In this document: piece after piece, positions 54,653 to 63,292 of the stretch
How positions within the stretch are numbered: position 1 is the first letter of the stretch
Layout: the number at the start of each line of letters is the position of its first letter
NCBI RefSeq assembly: GCF_003031675.1
Contig: NZ_PYWX01000019.1
Location: 1 to 64,000, forward strand
DNA from: Pseudomonas palleroniana
GTDB lineage: Bacteria; Pseudomonadota; Gammaproteobacteria; Pseudomonadales; Pseudomonadaceae
Length of the DNA: 64,000 bases
Reading direction: 5' to 3'
Translations under genes and position numbers: made by a program
Notes under the pieces: model-generated
Told to the model about the DNA's origin: nothing
Database searches by the model: none
The model's input: the letters and a program-made list of their open reading frames with translations, nothing else

Positions 54653-54727
54653 GGAAGATGCCCGAAGAAAGAAAAGTTGCGTGTCCGGCATCCTAAAAGT
54701 GAAGATTAAGACAATCAAAGAATTGTC
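54653..54727. promoter_or_regulatory. MocR/EamA divergent operator
   Basis: 75 bases. A perfect palindrome GACAAT-CAAAGA-ATTGTC (54710-54727) touches the MocR ATG at 54728, a good candidate operator for autoregulation and control of the EamA gene. Confidence 0.6.
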
Positions 54728-56068
54728 ATGGATACACCGCCTATGCCGCGCGCCCGCTACAAGTCGCTGGTCGACCGCTTCGCCGCCGATATTCGCAGCG
54801 GGAAAATGCCGCCTGGCACACGGTTGCCGACTCACCGGCAATTGGCCGCCGAGCATGGCCTGGCCCTGGTCACCGCCAGTCGCGTGTATGCCGAGCTGGA
54901 GGCCATGGGCCTGGTCAGCGGTGAAACCGGCCGTGGCACGTTTGTCAGGGAGATTGCGTTGCCGCCGGGGCAGGGCAGTGGCCAGATGATCGTCGCCACG
55001 GGCATGCTCGACCTCAACTTCAACTACCCCGCGTTGCCTGGCCAGGCCGACCTGTTGCGCACGGCGTTGCGCCAGTTGGCCCTGTCGGGCGACCTCGAAG
55101 CCCTGTTGCGCTATCAGCCCCACGCCGGTCGCCTGCACGAGCGCGCAGCGGTGGCGCGGCACTTGTTGAGTCGGGGGTTGGCGGTGGACGCTGAACAGGT
55201 GCTGGTGGTCAGCGGCGCCCAGCACGGCTTGGCGGTAAGCCTGATGGCATTGCTCAAGCCCGGTGAGGTGATCGCCGTGGACGCGCTGACGTATTCGGGC
55301 TTCAAGGTGCTGGCCGAGACCCTGCACCTGGAGGTCGTCGCGATTCCGGTCGGTGCCGAGGGGCCGGACCTTGAGTTCCTGCAGCGCCTGTGTCGCCAGC
55401 GACCAGTGCGCGCCGTGTATAGCATTCCGACCTTGCACAACCCTTTGGGCTGGGTGTTGAACCTGGCACAGCGCGAGCAACTGGTCGAGATTGCCCGTCG
55501 GCACAATCTGATGATTATCGAAGATGCGGCCTACGCATTTCTCGCCGACGACGCGCCACTGCCCCTGGCGAGCCTGGCGCCGGAGCGCACGGTGTATGTC
55601 GGTGGCTTTTCCAAGAGTGTGGCCACGGGACTGCGCGTCGGCTTCATCGCTGCGCCGCTTGCCTGGGTGAAAGGGTTGGAGCGCAGGATCATGGCCACCA
55701 CCTGGAACGTGCCGGGGGTGATGAGTGCGATTGCCGTGGCCTGGATCGAAGACGGCACCGTGGCGCGGCTGGAGGCGCAAAAACGCCAGGATGCCCGGAT
55801 GCGGCAGGCTTTGGCGGCGCAGGTACTGACGGGTGTTGACTACATCAGTCACCCCTCGTCGTACTTTCTATGGTTGCCGCTGGGGGAGGATGCCCGCGCT
55901 GATCAGATCGCCATGACCTTGCAGCGCGAGCAGATTTCCGTGTCCACCGCCGAGCCGTTTGCGGTCTCGGCCTACGTGCCCCACGCGTTGCGTCTGGCGC
56001 TCGGCTCGGTGGAAATACCGGCGTTGCGCGAGGCGTTGCTCAAGGTGCGCAAGGTGGTGGCATGGTGA
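54728..56068 (+). CDS. MocR-family regulator (GntR HTH + aminotransferase domain)
   Basis: The 446-residue protein has an N-terminal GntR winged helix (LPTHRQLAAEHGLALVTASRVYAELEAMGLV, residues about 33-63). A fold-type I aminotransferase domain follows, with SGAQHGLAVSLMAL, SIPTLHNPLGWVL, IIEDAAYAFL and the PLP lysine in GGFSKSVATGLRVGF (about 296). It is divergent from an EamA exporter and preceded by a perfect palindrome, so it probably controls that transporter and itself. Confidence 0.92.
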   Translation: MDTPPMPRARYKSLVDRFAADIRSGKMPPGTRLPTHRQLAAEHGLALVTASRVYAELEAMGLVSGETGRGTFVREIALPPGQGSGQMIVATGMLDLNFNYPALPGQADLLRTALRQLALSGDLEALLRYQPHAGRLHERAAVARHLLSRGLAVDAEQVLVVSGAQHGLAVSLMALLKPGEVIAVDALTYSGFKVLAETLHLEVVAIPVGAEGPDLEFLQRLCRQRPVRAVYSIPTLHNPLGWVLNLAQREQLVEIARRHNLMIIEDAAYAFLADDAPLPLASLAPERTVYVGGFSKSVATGLRVGFIAAPLAWVKGLERRIMATTWNVPGVMSAIAVAWIEDGTVARLEAQKRQDARMRQALAAQVLTGVDYISHPSSYFLWLPLGEDARADQIAMTLQREQISVSTAEPFAVSAYVPHALRLALGSVEIPALREALLKVRKVVAW

Positions 56069-56069
56069 G

Positions 56070-56501
56070 TCAGTACTTGTAGGCTTGACGCCCGATCAGC
56101 AGCCACTTGCCTTGCTGTTTCTGCCAGACCTGGAAGTTGTCGATATCGGTGGGCACTTCGACGCCGCTGTTCACCGCCAAGGCGTGAAAGTGGTTGCGCA
56201 CCAAGGCGGTGTCGCCGTCGAGCGTGATGGTCTGGTTCTGCATCTCCAGGGTCTTGAATGCGCTGGTGTGGTTTTCCAGGTCGGCGATGAATTGCGCCTT
56301 GTTCTGGACTTTGCCGCTGGAGTGGCCGTAGGTGAGCTTGTCGGACGTCAACGCGTGCAGCTGCTTGAGGTCCAGGTGGAGCATGGCTTGGGTCAGTTGG
56401 TCGACGGCCTGCGCCACCTCTTTTTCGGCGGGGGCGGGCGCGGCTGAGACCACAGCGGAAAACAGGCACAGAAAACCGATCAGCACTTTGATGTGGGGCA
56501 T
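56070..56501 (-). CDS. NTF2-like (DUF4440) exported protein
   Basis: The 143-residue protein has a signal peptide (MPHIKVLIGFLCLFSAVVSAAPA) and a SnoaL/DUF4440-type cone fold (VDQLTQAMLHLDLKQLHALTSDKLTYGHSSGKVQNKAQF, then DNFQVWQKQQGKWLLIGRQAYKY). Function unknown. ATG 56501 follows AAGGAAA; AACAATAA lies just upstream (56512-56519), again matching the Hfq/Crc motif. It converges on the MocR gene with no gap. Confidence 0.88.
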   Translation of the reverse strand: MPHIKVLIGFLCLFSAVVSAAPAPAEKEVAQAVDQLTQAMLHLDLKQLHALTSDKLTYGHSSGKVQNKAQFIADLENHTSAFKTLEMQNQTITLDGDTALVRNHFHALAVNSGVEVPTDIDNFQVWQKQQGKWLLIGRQAYKY

Positions 56502-56758
56502 GGGTGTTTCCTTATTGTTGTCAGGGGGTACGAACACTTAAGTCGTCGTACAACCATGCCGTATTTTTAATCGGCAAGGAAAGTGAATTTTTTGAATGCC
56601 TTTGAAATATTGGTGTAGGTCACGCTTTAAATGGCGTGCGACATCATATGACGTCTCAACACTTGCGCAATTTCTTCCTGGAATTTGCCCCACTTCCTGC
56701 CTTTGTGGCACATGGCTATGCTAGCGCCACACTGATCAAATCCACCAGGAAGCCAGCC

Positions 56759-56869
56759 ATGCTACCGAACCCAAACTACCAGGCCGTTCAACCCTCCGTC
56801 GGTGCAGGGAGGCCGTTTGCGAGGCCGGCGTCGGTCAATATCGACATGATCGCTATCGCTCGGGGTTGA
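56759..56869 (+). CDS. Possible micropeptide coupled to the CPBP protease gene
   Basis: The 36-codon ORF (MLPNPNYQAVQPSVG ... IDMIAIARG) starts at ATG 56759 with AGGAA 7 bases upstream. It stops 7 bases before the CPBP protease ATG, so the two would be translationally coupled. It has no signal peptide or membrane segment and is Pro- and Asn-rich at the start. A peptide next to a CPBP/Abi protease can be a processed bacteriocin-like peptide or simply a leader; neither is shown. I do not recognise the sequence. Confidence 0.4.
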   Translation: MLPNPNYQAVQPSVGAGRPFARPASVNIDMIAIARG

Positions 56870-56876
56870 AGCGTTG

Positions 56877-57611
56877 ATGATTACCCAAGGCATGGAAGTA
56901 TTAATTGACTACGGCCTCCACTTGGCGCCGGGTCTGTTGCTGTTCGGGCTGTGGTTTGCGCTGACGCCCAGCACCTTGTCCGCAATGCGCATCCTGATCC
57001 TGCTGGCAGCGTTCGTATTGATGCGCGACGTGATGACGCCGCTGGGCATGTGGTCGCTCGGCAACGAGGCGCAGATCGCCTTCACCCACAATACGTTCGT
57101 ATTGGCCATGCTGGGTGGTTTATCGGCGTTGCTGATCCTGTTGCTGGCGCGGATCGCGCCGCAGTTGTGGCAGCTGGTGCGCTGGTCTATCGGCAATCCG
57201 GCTGTTGGCCTGGCCGTGGGGCTGCTGGTGGGCTGCCTGATCGGTGTGCCGCTACGGGTTCACCAAGGTATCGACGCGTCCGCGATCCATGGCTATTGGG
57301 TGTGGCTGCCGGGCATGCTGGTATTGGCTTACGGCGCCAACGCGCTGGAAGAGGTGTTGTTTCGCGGGTTCCTGCAGGGTTACCTGGAGCAGCGGCTCAC
57401 GCCGTTGCGTGCCGCCTTGATCAGTGGCGTGGCCTTTGCCGCCTGTCATACGTTCCTGGCCTTGAGTGTGACCCAACTGGGCGCGACGGTGTTGCTGTTC
57501 ACCCTGATCGAAGGGCTGGCCTGCGCCTGGGTGCGGATGCGTTATGGCGTGTTGCCAGCCACGCTGACCCATGGCACGGCCATTCTGTTGATAGCCGTGC
57601 CGCTGGTTTGA
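56877..57611 (+). CDS. CPBP-family intramembrane metalloprotease
   Basis: The 244-residue membrane protein has about eight helices and the CPBP/Abi motifs: EEVLFRG (E158-E159, R163), FAACHTF (His of the FxxxH motif) and a C-terminal HGTA His. Family members include prenyl-protein-type proteases, bacteriocin self-immunity proteins and anti-sigma-factor proteases. ATG 56877 or TTG 56874 may be the start. It lies 7 bases after a 36-codon ORF and is followed by a REPIN. Confidence 0.88.
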   Translation: MITQGMEVLIDYGLHLAPGLLLFGLWFALTPSTLSAMRILILLAAFVLMRDVMTPLGMWSLGNEAQIAFTHNTFVLAMLGGLSALLILLLARIAPQLWQLVRWSIGNPAVGLAVGLLVGCLIGVPLRVHQGIDASAIHGYWVWLPGMLVLAYGANALEEVLFRGFLQGYLEQRLTPLRAALISGVAFAACHTFLALSVTQLGATVLLFTLIEGLACAWVRMRYGVLPATLTHGTAILLIAVPLV

Positions 57612-57622
57612 AATGCAGATGC

Positions 57623-57722
57623 TGTAGGAGCGAGCTTGCTCGCGAAGAACTCATAGGCACCGCGTTCATTCAGGAGAAACGCGTTATCGTTGACGTTTTT
57701 CGCGAGCAAGCTCGCTCCTACA
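57623..57722. repeat. REPIN (taggagcgag type) abutting the amidase stop
   Basis: Arms tgtaggagcgagcttgctcg and cgagcaagctcgctcctaca with a spacer of about 55 bases. The right arm ends one base before the amidase stop codon on the opposite strand. Confidence 0.85.
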
Positions 57723-59429
57723 TCAGTCTACCGCCAGGGGTGGAGTACGCGGGGGAATCACGCGTTTGCTGCCGGTGGCTTCAAACGCCGAAGCGAAGCG
57801 CAGCAGTTGCGAGTCGTCATAGGCACGCCCGGCAAAGGTCAGCCCCACCGGCATGCCGATGTCCGCCATCACGCCCATCGGCACGGTGACCGTGGGCACA
57901 CCCAGGTGGCGAATAGCGAGGTTGCCATTGGCGACCCAAACCCCGTTGCTCCAGGCGATATCGGCACTGGTTTCGTTCACATCGGCATCTGCCGGGCCCA
58001 CGTCGGCCACGGTCGGGAACAGCACGGCGTCCAGCCCCAGGTTGTCCATCCAGTCTTCCAGGTCAATCCGCCGGGTTTGCTCCAGGCCCCGCAGGCCGTC
58101 GGGCACGGTGCTGATCTCATTCCACGGTGTGATGCCACGTTTGGCCATGCGCACGTACTCGTCCATGCCGGCGGCCAGGTCGTCTTCACGGTTGGGCAGG
58201 GTGCCTGGGTCGTGCGGGAAGATCTGCGGGCCGTCGACGTCCGCCAGGCGATTGAGGGTCGGGTCGCCATTGGCACGCAGGAAGTCATCGAAGGCCCAGG
58301 CCGACAGCTCCCACAGTTCGTCGTGCAGGAATTCCTTGGACACCAGGCCGCGGGTAAACACGGTCGGCGCGCCGGGGCGGTCGCCTTCGCAGTTGGACAC
58401 CAGCGGGAAATCCACCTCGATCACCTCGGCGCCGGCGGCTTCCAACGCCTGGCGGGCAGCCTGCCACAGGTCGATCACGCTGGCACGGGTGTTGATCTTC
58501 TGCCCGGTCGGCCCGCCGATCCCGGGTTTTTCGCTGGTGCCGGCCTCGGGGTCGGCGTTGATGTACATGCGCGGCACGCCGAAGCGTTTACCTGCGAGCG
58601 ACTCGCGAGGCGCTGCCAGCTCAGCGTAGGAAACCGGGCGCACCGAGGCCACGCTCGGGATCGGTACCCAGGGTTGCAGGCGCCACAGGTCGCCACGGGT
58701 GTCGGGGTCTTCGGCAACCACCACATCGAGCACTTCCAGCAGGTCGGCCATGGTGCGTGCATACGGCACCACCACGTCCATGGTCGGCGTCAACGGCCAG
58801 TTGCCGCGCACCGAAATCACCCCACGGGACGGGGTGTAGGCACACAGGCCATTGTTGGACGCCGGACCGCGCCCGCTCGACCAGGTTTCTTCGGCCAGGC
58901 CGAATGCGGCAAAGCTGGCGGCTGTCGCGGTGCCTGCGCCGTTGGAGGAGCCGGAAGCAAAGGGCGCGGTGAGGTAGTCGGCGTTGTACGGGCTCTCTGC
59001 GCGGCCATAAACGCCGCGTTGCATGCCGCCATTGGCCATCGGCGGCATGTTGGTCTTGCCCAGGCAGATGGCGCCGCCGGCCCGCAGGCGCTCGATGGTA
59101 AAGGCGTCGCGATGGGCCGTCAGCTTGGCGAAGGCCGGGCTGCCCGAGGCGGCCGTCAGGCCCTTGACCAGGTAGCTGTCTTTGGCGGTGTAGGGGATGC
59201 CATCCAGTGGTCCCAAGGTTTCGCCCTTGGCCCGACGCGCATCGGACGCCTTGGCTTCTTCAAGGGCCTGGGGGTTGCGCACGACCACGGCGTTCAAGGC
59301 GGTGGCCGTCTGCGGGCCGTCATAGGCATCGATCCGCGCCAGGTAGGCCTTGACCAGTTCAACGGCAGTGGTCTGGCCGGTTTCAAGCGCCGCGCGCAAT
59401 TGGGCAATGGAGACTTCGGTAACTTGCAT
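57723..59429 (-). CDS. Amidase-signature enzyme
   Basis: The 568-residue protein carries the Ser-cisSer-Lys triad of the amidase family: K83 (PYTAKDSYLVKG), cis-Ser in ASGSSNGAGT (161/162) and nucleophile S185 in EETWSSGRGPAS. It hydrolyses amides; it could also be AtzF-like or glutamyl-tRNA-amidase-like, but it is not GatA by context. ATG 59429 gives the family N-terminus (MQVTEVSIAQL). It is downstream of an XRE/MmyB-type regulator on the same strand, 58 bases away. Confidence 0.9.
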   Translation of the reverse strand: MQVTEVSIAQLRAALETGQTTAVELVKAYLARIDAYDGPQTATALNAVVVRNPQALEEAKASDARRAKGETLGPLDGIPYTAKDSYLVKGLTAASGSPAFAKLTAHRDAFTIERLRAGGAICLGKTNMPPMANGGMQRGVYGRAESPYNADYLTAPFASGSSNGAGTATAASFAAFGLAEETWSSGRGPASNNGLCAYTPSRGVISVRGNWPLTPTMDVVVPYARTMADLLEVLDVVVAEDPDTRGDLWRLQPWVPIPSVASVRPVSYAELAAPRESLAGKRFGVPRMYINADPEAGTSEKPGIGGPTGQKINTRASVIDLWQAARQALEAAGAEVIEVDFPLVSNCEGDRPGAPTVFTRGLVSKEFLHDELWELSAWAFDDFLRANGDPTLNRLADVDGPQIFPHDPGTLPNREDDLAAGMDEYVRMAKRGITPWNEISTVPDGLRGLEQTRRIDLEDWMDNLGLDAVLFPTVADVGPADADVNETSADIAWSNGVWVANGNLAIRHLGVPTVTVPMGVMADIGMPVGLTFAGRAYDDSQLLRFASAFEATGSKRVIPPRTPPLAVD

Positions 59430-59487
59430 CACGTTTTTTTCGCCGCCTTCAGGTGGGAGGTATGGCGGCAGTCTACGGACAGATATT

Positions 59488-60276
59488 TCACAAAACCAGC
59501 GCCGCATAATCCGCGTAGGCGGCACGCATTACTTGCCATGTAGCCGCGTCAGCGGGAATCAGATGTTCGATCCGCAGTGAGGTCAGGGTGATGTCCTGGG
59601 GCATGCCGAAGGTGGTGAAGGTCGACAGGAAGTTCAGTTCGCCCCGCTTCGAACGGATACACGTCAGCACCAACGGCGGCATCGACCCGGGCAGTTCGGT
59701 GCCGGCCGGTGTCGGTAAACCCGCCAATAACGTAGCCAATCCGGGATTACCCAGTGCTTCGCGGGTTGCCCGTTGCCAGGCCAGGCTGCGGATTTCTTCG
59801 GCGTTGATCAGGTGATCGCCCAGGCCACCTGTCTGCAGCAGCGTGGTGAGCAGGTTGATGCCATCGGCCGCATCCGGCGGGATACCCACCAGTTCAAACA
59901 ACACGCCGGTACTCGCGTTCGCCGCCAACACTTCCCACTGGCTGCCCAGCAGAATCGCTGGTGCAGGGTTGTTGGCATGCAACACATGGCTGACCGCCTC
60001 GCGAATCGCCGCCATGGCGGGCGATGCCAACGAGGTGGCGGCGTAGCGGGGGGCATAACCGGCGGCGAGGAATACACGGTTGCACAGCTCCAACGGGGCT
60101 TCCAACGCCGTCAGCAGATTATGCAAGGTGCCCGGGCTCGGCTTGGCGCGGCCGGTTTCGATGCAACTGAGGTGACGCTGCGAGACGCCCGTGATCAAGG
60201 CCAGGTCCAGTTGGCTCAGGTGGGCGTGGCGGCGCAGTTGGCGTAACAGTTCGCCGGCGCTGACTGTGATGTCCAT
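59488..60276 (-). CDS. XRE-family regulator with MmyB-like ligand domain
   Basis: The 262-residue protein has an HTH_XRE domain (LSQLDLALITGVSQRHLSCIETGRAKPS, residues about 20-47). A MmyB-like PAS-type domain of about 170 residues follows (APAILLGSQWEVLAANASTGVLFELVG ... LSTFTTFGMPQDITLTSLRIEHLIPADA). MmyB regulators bind fatty acids in some cases. It may control itself and the downstream amidase. The ligand is unknown. Confidence 0.88.
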   Translation of the reverse strand: MDITVSAGELLRQLRRHAHLSQLDLALITGVSQRHLSCIETGRAKPSPGTLHNLLTALEAPLELCNRVFLAAGYAPRYAATSLASPAMAAIREAVSHVLHANNPAPAILLGSQWEVLAANASTGVLFELVGIPPDAADGINLLTTLLQTGGLGDHLINAEEIRSLAWQRATREALGNPGLATLLAGLPTPAGTELPGSMPPLVLTCIRSKRGELNFLSTFTTFGMPQDITLTSLRIEHLIPADAATWQVMRAAYADYAALVL

Positions 60277-60359
60277 GGCGTGGTCATGACCTCCGAGGTC
60301 ATTGCGAGGGCCGCCACCTTATCACTAGGGTGGGCCTCGTTCACTGCAAGGAAGAGTCC

Positions 60360-60668
60360 ATGTCCAGAAGACCTTATATCGCCCTGGCCGCTCTGCTCGG
60401 GTTTTCGCTGTACAGCCTGGCGGTGATGTTCACCGCCGAGCAATCGTTGCTGGCATTCGGCTGGGAACTGATGACGCGGCCGGACACGGCGCAGGTCGTG
60501 ATCGACCTGTACCTGATGGCGGCGCTGGCATGTGTGTGGATGTATCGGGATACGCGGGCCCGGGGGCGCTCGGTGATTGGCGTGCTGCCGTATTTTTTGC
60601 TGACGGCGGTGTTCGTCTCGGTGGGGCCGTTGTTGTACATCGTTGTGAACGCCTACCGGGATGAATGA
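60360..60668 (+). CDS. DUF2834 membrane protein
   Basis: The 102-residue small membrane protein has three predicted helices (YIALAALLGFSLYSLAVMF; VVIDLYLMAALACVWMY; VIGVLPYFLLTAVFVSVGPLLYIVV). This matches DUF2834. AAGGAAGA precedes ATG 60360. Its last 16 bases overlap the 3' end of the convergent diguanylate cyclase gene. Function unknown. Confidence 0.85.
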   Translation: MSRRPYIALAALLGFSLYSLAVMFTAEQSLLAFGWELMTRPDTAQVVIDLYLMAALACVWMYRDTRARGRSVIGVLPYFLLTAVFVSVGPLLYIVVNAYRDE

Positions 60669-61825
60669 GCGTACGCGCCGGTACGGTCCACCAGGCGAAT
60701 GCTGTCGCGCCCACCCCGCTTGGTTTCATAGAGTGCGCTGTCCCCCAGTTCAATCAACACCGCGAGGCTGTGCGGCGGTTGGTCGAACAGGTTGGCGCCG
60801 ATGCTCAACGTGATCGGCGCGGGCGTGGTGAAGGACTGCGAGGCGAATTGGTGGAACTGGGCGCGCAGGCGGCTGCCCAGTTCCACGATCTGCTCGGTCG
60901 AGGTGTCGTTGAGCAGGATCACGAACTCATCGCCGCCCAGGCGGGCGGCCAGCGAGCCATCCGGGGCCACGGTGCGAATCATCTCGCTCAAGGTGATCAG
61001 CAAGCGGTCGCCGGCGGTATGGCCGTAGAGGTCATTGACCAGTTTGAAGTTATCGATGTCGATCAGCAGCAGCGCGCCCGGTTGTGCCGCTGAAACCTGG
61101 GTGAGCAGGGGCGGCGCGTGCAGGTCGAGGGCGCGGCGGTTGTAGAGGGCGGTCAACGGGTCGCGGGCGGCCAGGTGGGCAATCTGTTGTTCGCGGCGGT
61201 AGCGTTCGGAACCGGTCATCGACAATGCAATCAGCATGATCGCCATGGCGCCCTCGACCAGGGAGACCTGGATGATCTCGCCCTTGAACGCCGTCAGGTC
61301 GATCAAGGTGCCGGGGATCTGCACAGACAGGGCCTTGGCCACATAGAACGCGCCATGGATCAGCAGCACGTAACGCAGTTGCACCGCGCCGATGCTGAGG
61401 GATTTGCCATGGGGCCGCAGCAGGAAACTGGCGCACAAGGTGGGCAGTGCCACCAGCAATGACTGCACCGCCAGCATGATTTTGGACCATAGCAGGTCGG
61501 CCGGGAGCATCAGCAGTCCGAACCATATGGCCGGCATCAGTAGCCAAAACGCCGACAGTCGCCGCTGGGTAAAGCGTGCCACGCCCAACAGGAATAAAAA
61601 GTGCGCGCTGACCAGCAAACCGTTGGCGAACCAGATGCCGATCATCCAGAAGCCGCTGCTGCGCAGCAGGGCGAGGATGGAGCCGAAGCTGATGATGGCG
61701 AAGCCGGCGCTCCAGAACAGCAGCGAGGGTTCGCGCACGCTGCGCCATTCAACGGCTAGGTACAGGGCGGCAGCGGCTGCCAGGGCAACGGTGAGTGCCA
61801 GAATGGTCGGGGGATCGAGCGTCAT
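60653..61825 (-). CDS. Membrane diguanylate cyclase (GGDEF)
   Basis: The 390-residue protein has seven predicted N-terminal helices (about 10-210, a 7TM-like sensor) and a GGDEF domain. RDPLTALYNRRALDLH opens the domain, DIDNFKLVNDLYGHTAGD and LGGDEFVILLND (about 310-321) carry the active site, and GGRDSIRL is near the end. It synthesises c-di-GMP. The inhibitory RxxD site is not present upstream of the GGDEF (PDGS instead), so it may lack product feedback. It overlaps the DUF2834 gene tail to tail by 16 bases. Confidence 0.92.
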   Translation of the reverse strand: MTLDPPTILALTVALAAAAALYLAVEWRSVREPSLLFWSAGFAIISFGSILALLRSSGFWMIGIWFANGLLVSAHFLFLLGVARFTQRRLSAFWLLMPAIWFGLLMLPADLLWSKIMLAVQSLLVALPTLCASFLLRPHGKSLSIGAVQLRYVLLIHGAFYVAKALSVQIPGTLIDLTAFKGEIIQVSLVEGAMAIMLIALSMTGSERYRREQQIAHLAARDPLTALYNRRALDLHAPPLLTQVSAAQPGALLLIDIDNFKLVNDLYGHTAGDRLLITLSEMIRTVAPDGSLAARLGGDEFVILLNDTSTEQIVELGSRLRAQFHQFASQSFTTPAPITLSIGANLFDQPPHSLAVLIELGDSALYETKRGGRDSIRLVDRTGAYAHSSR

Positions 61826-61935
61826 TGGGTGCCGGGTCTGCCTGGGTGTGCGCTAAAAGCCAGGATTGTAAGCGCACACGCAGGTTTCTCAGAGCATTCA
61901 TCGTGCTGGCGTACGGCCAGCCGATGATCGGCGGG

Positions 61936-63147
61936 TCAGGCGCCTTTGGTCGATGGCAGCAATATCGTCAGGATCCCCACCAGCGGCAGGAACGAGCACA
62001 GTTTGTAGACGTACTCGATGCCGTGGCTGTCGGCGAGCAAGCCGAGCAGTGCCGCGCCGATGCCGCTGAAGCCGAACATCAGGCCGAAGAAGATCCCGGC
62101 GATCATGCCCACATTGCCCGGCACCAGTTCCTGGGCGTAGACCACGATGGCCGAAAAGGCCGAGGCGATGATAAACCCGATCACCACGCTCAAGACCGCC
62201 GTCCAGAACAGGTCGACATAGGGCAGGGCCAGGGTGAAAGGGGCCGCGCCGAGGATGGAGAACCAGATGACTTTCTTGCGCCCGATCTTGTCGCCGATCG
62301 GGCCGCCCGCGAAGGTGCCGACGGCCACGGCGCCGAGGAACAGGAACAGGTACATCTGAGAACTGGCGACCGACAGCTGGAATTTTTCGATCAGGTAGAA
62401 CGTGAAGTAGCTGGTCAGGCTGGTCATGTACCAGTATTTGGAGAACACCAGCAGGGCCAGCACCACCAGGGCGAAGGTCACGCGGCCTTTGGACAAACCA
62501 TGGGTTGCCTGGCTGCCTTGCTTGAGTTTGAACAGGTTGAGGTGGTTGCGGTACCAGCGGCTCAAGCCATACAGCACCAGGATCGCGAAGACCGCGAACA
62601 GGCCGAACCAGGCGATGTGCGTCTGGCCGTAGGGAATGATGATGGCCGCCGCGAGCAACGGGCCGAAGGCGCTGCCGGTGTTGCCGCCGACCTGGAAGGT
62701 CGATTGCGCCAGGCCATAGCGGCCGCCCGAGGCCAGGCGTGCCACCCGCGAGGTTTCCGGGTGGAAGGTCGACGAGCCGACGCCGACCAACCCCGCTGCC
62801 AGCAGGATCGCCGGGAAGGAACCGACGAACGCCAGCATCAGAATGCCGATCAAGGTGCAGACCATGCCCGCCGGCAACAGCCAAGGCTTGGGATGGCGGT
62901 CGGTGTGGTAACCGATCCAGGGCTGCAGCAAGGACGCGGTCAGTTGAAAGGTCAGGGTGATCAGGCCCACCTGGGTGAAGCTCAGCCCATAGTTGGCTTT
63001 GAGCATCGGGTAGATCGAGGGCAGCACGGCCTGGATCAAGTCATTGATCAGGTGCGCCAGGGCGCAGGCACCGAGGACGCGCATGACCAGAGGGCTTATC
63101 TGGGGCGCAGGGGTTGCAGCGGCGGGTGACGCGGTCAGTGTCGACAT
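61936..63147 (-). CDS. MFS exporter, fosmidomycin-resistance (Fsr) type
   Basis: The 403-residue 12-helix MFS protein of the Fsr family has an N-terminal HLINDLIQAVLPSIYPML, the loop motif GYHTDRHPKPW, the Fsr hallmark GVGSSTFHPETSRVARLASGGRYGLAQSTFQVGGN (about 120-154) and the second-half GPIGDKIGRKK. E. coli Fsr exports fosmidomycin. The native substrate here is unknown. It is divergent from an AraC regulator at 63293, which probably controls it. Confidence 0.9.
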   Translation of the reverse strand: MSTLTASPAAATPAPQISPLVMRVLGACALAHLINDLIQAVLPSIYPMLKANYGLSFTQVGLITLTFQLTASLLQPWIGYHTDRHPKPWLLPAGMVCTLIGILMLAFVGSFPAILLAAGLVGVGSSTFHPETSRVARLASGGRYGLAQSTFQVGGNTGSAFGPLLAAAIIIPYGQTHIAWFGLFAVFAILVLYGLSRWYRNHLNLFKLKQGSQATHGLSKGRVTFALVVLALLVFSKYWYMTSLTSYFTFYLIEKFQLSVASSQMYLFLFLGAVAVGTFAGGPIGDKIGRKKVIWFSILGAAPFTLALPYVDLFWTAVLSVVIGFIIASAFSAIVVYAQELVPGNVGMIAGIFFGLMFGFSGIGAALLGLLADSHGIEYVYKLCSFLPLVGILTILLPSTKGA

Positions 63148-63292
63148 GCAGGCATTCCATACAAGGCAGCGTTCCAGGGCTGCCAGTACTTGAGCTGGCT
63201 GCCCATTTCAAATTGTTTCGGCGTTCATGCTAGATTCGGCGTAAATGCCTGTCTCGCGAAAATCGGGAGGCAACTATCGCAAAAAGGGCGAA

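Noticed and set aside
53762..55852. 696-codon fusion of the EamA transporter with an upstream extension
   Set aside because: The extra 400 codons only mirror the MocR gene; the family N-terminus is at 54652.
57690..59543. 617-codon open frame antisense to the amidase gene
   Set aside because: Mirror frame; the amidase triad on the other strand is convincing.
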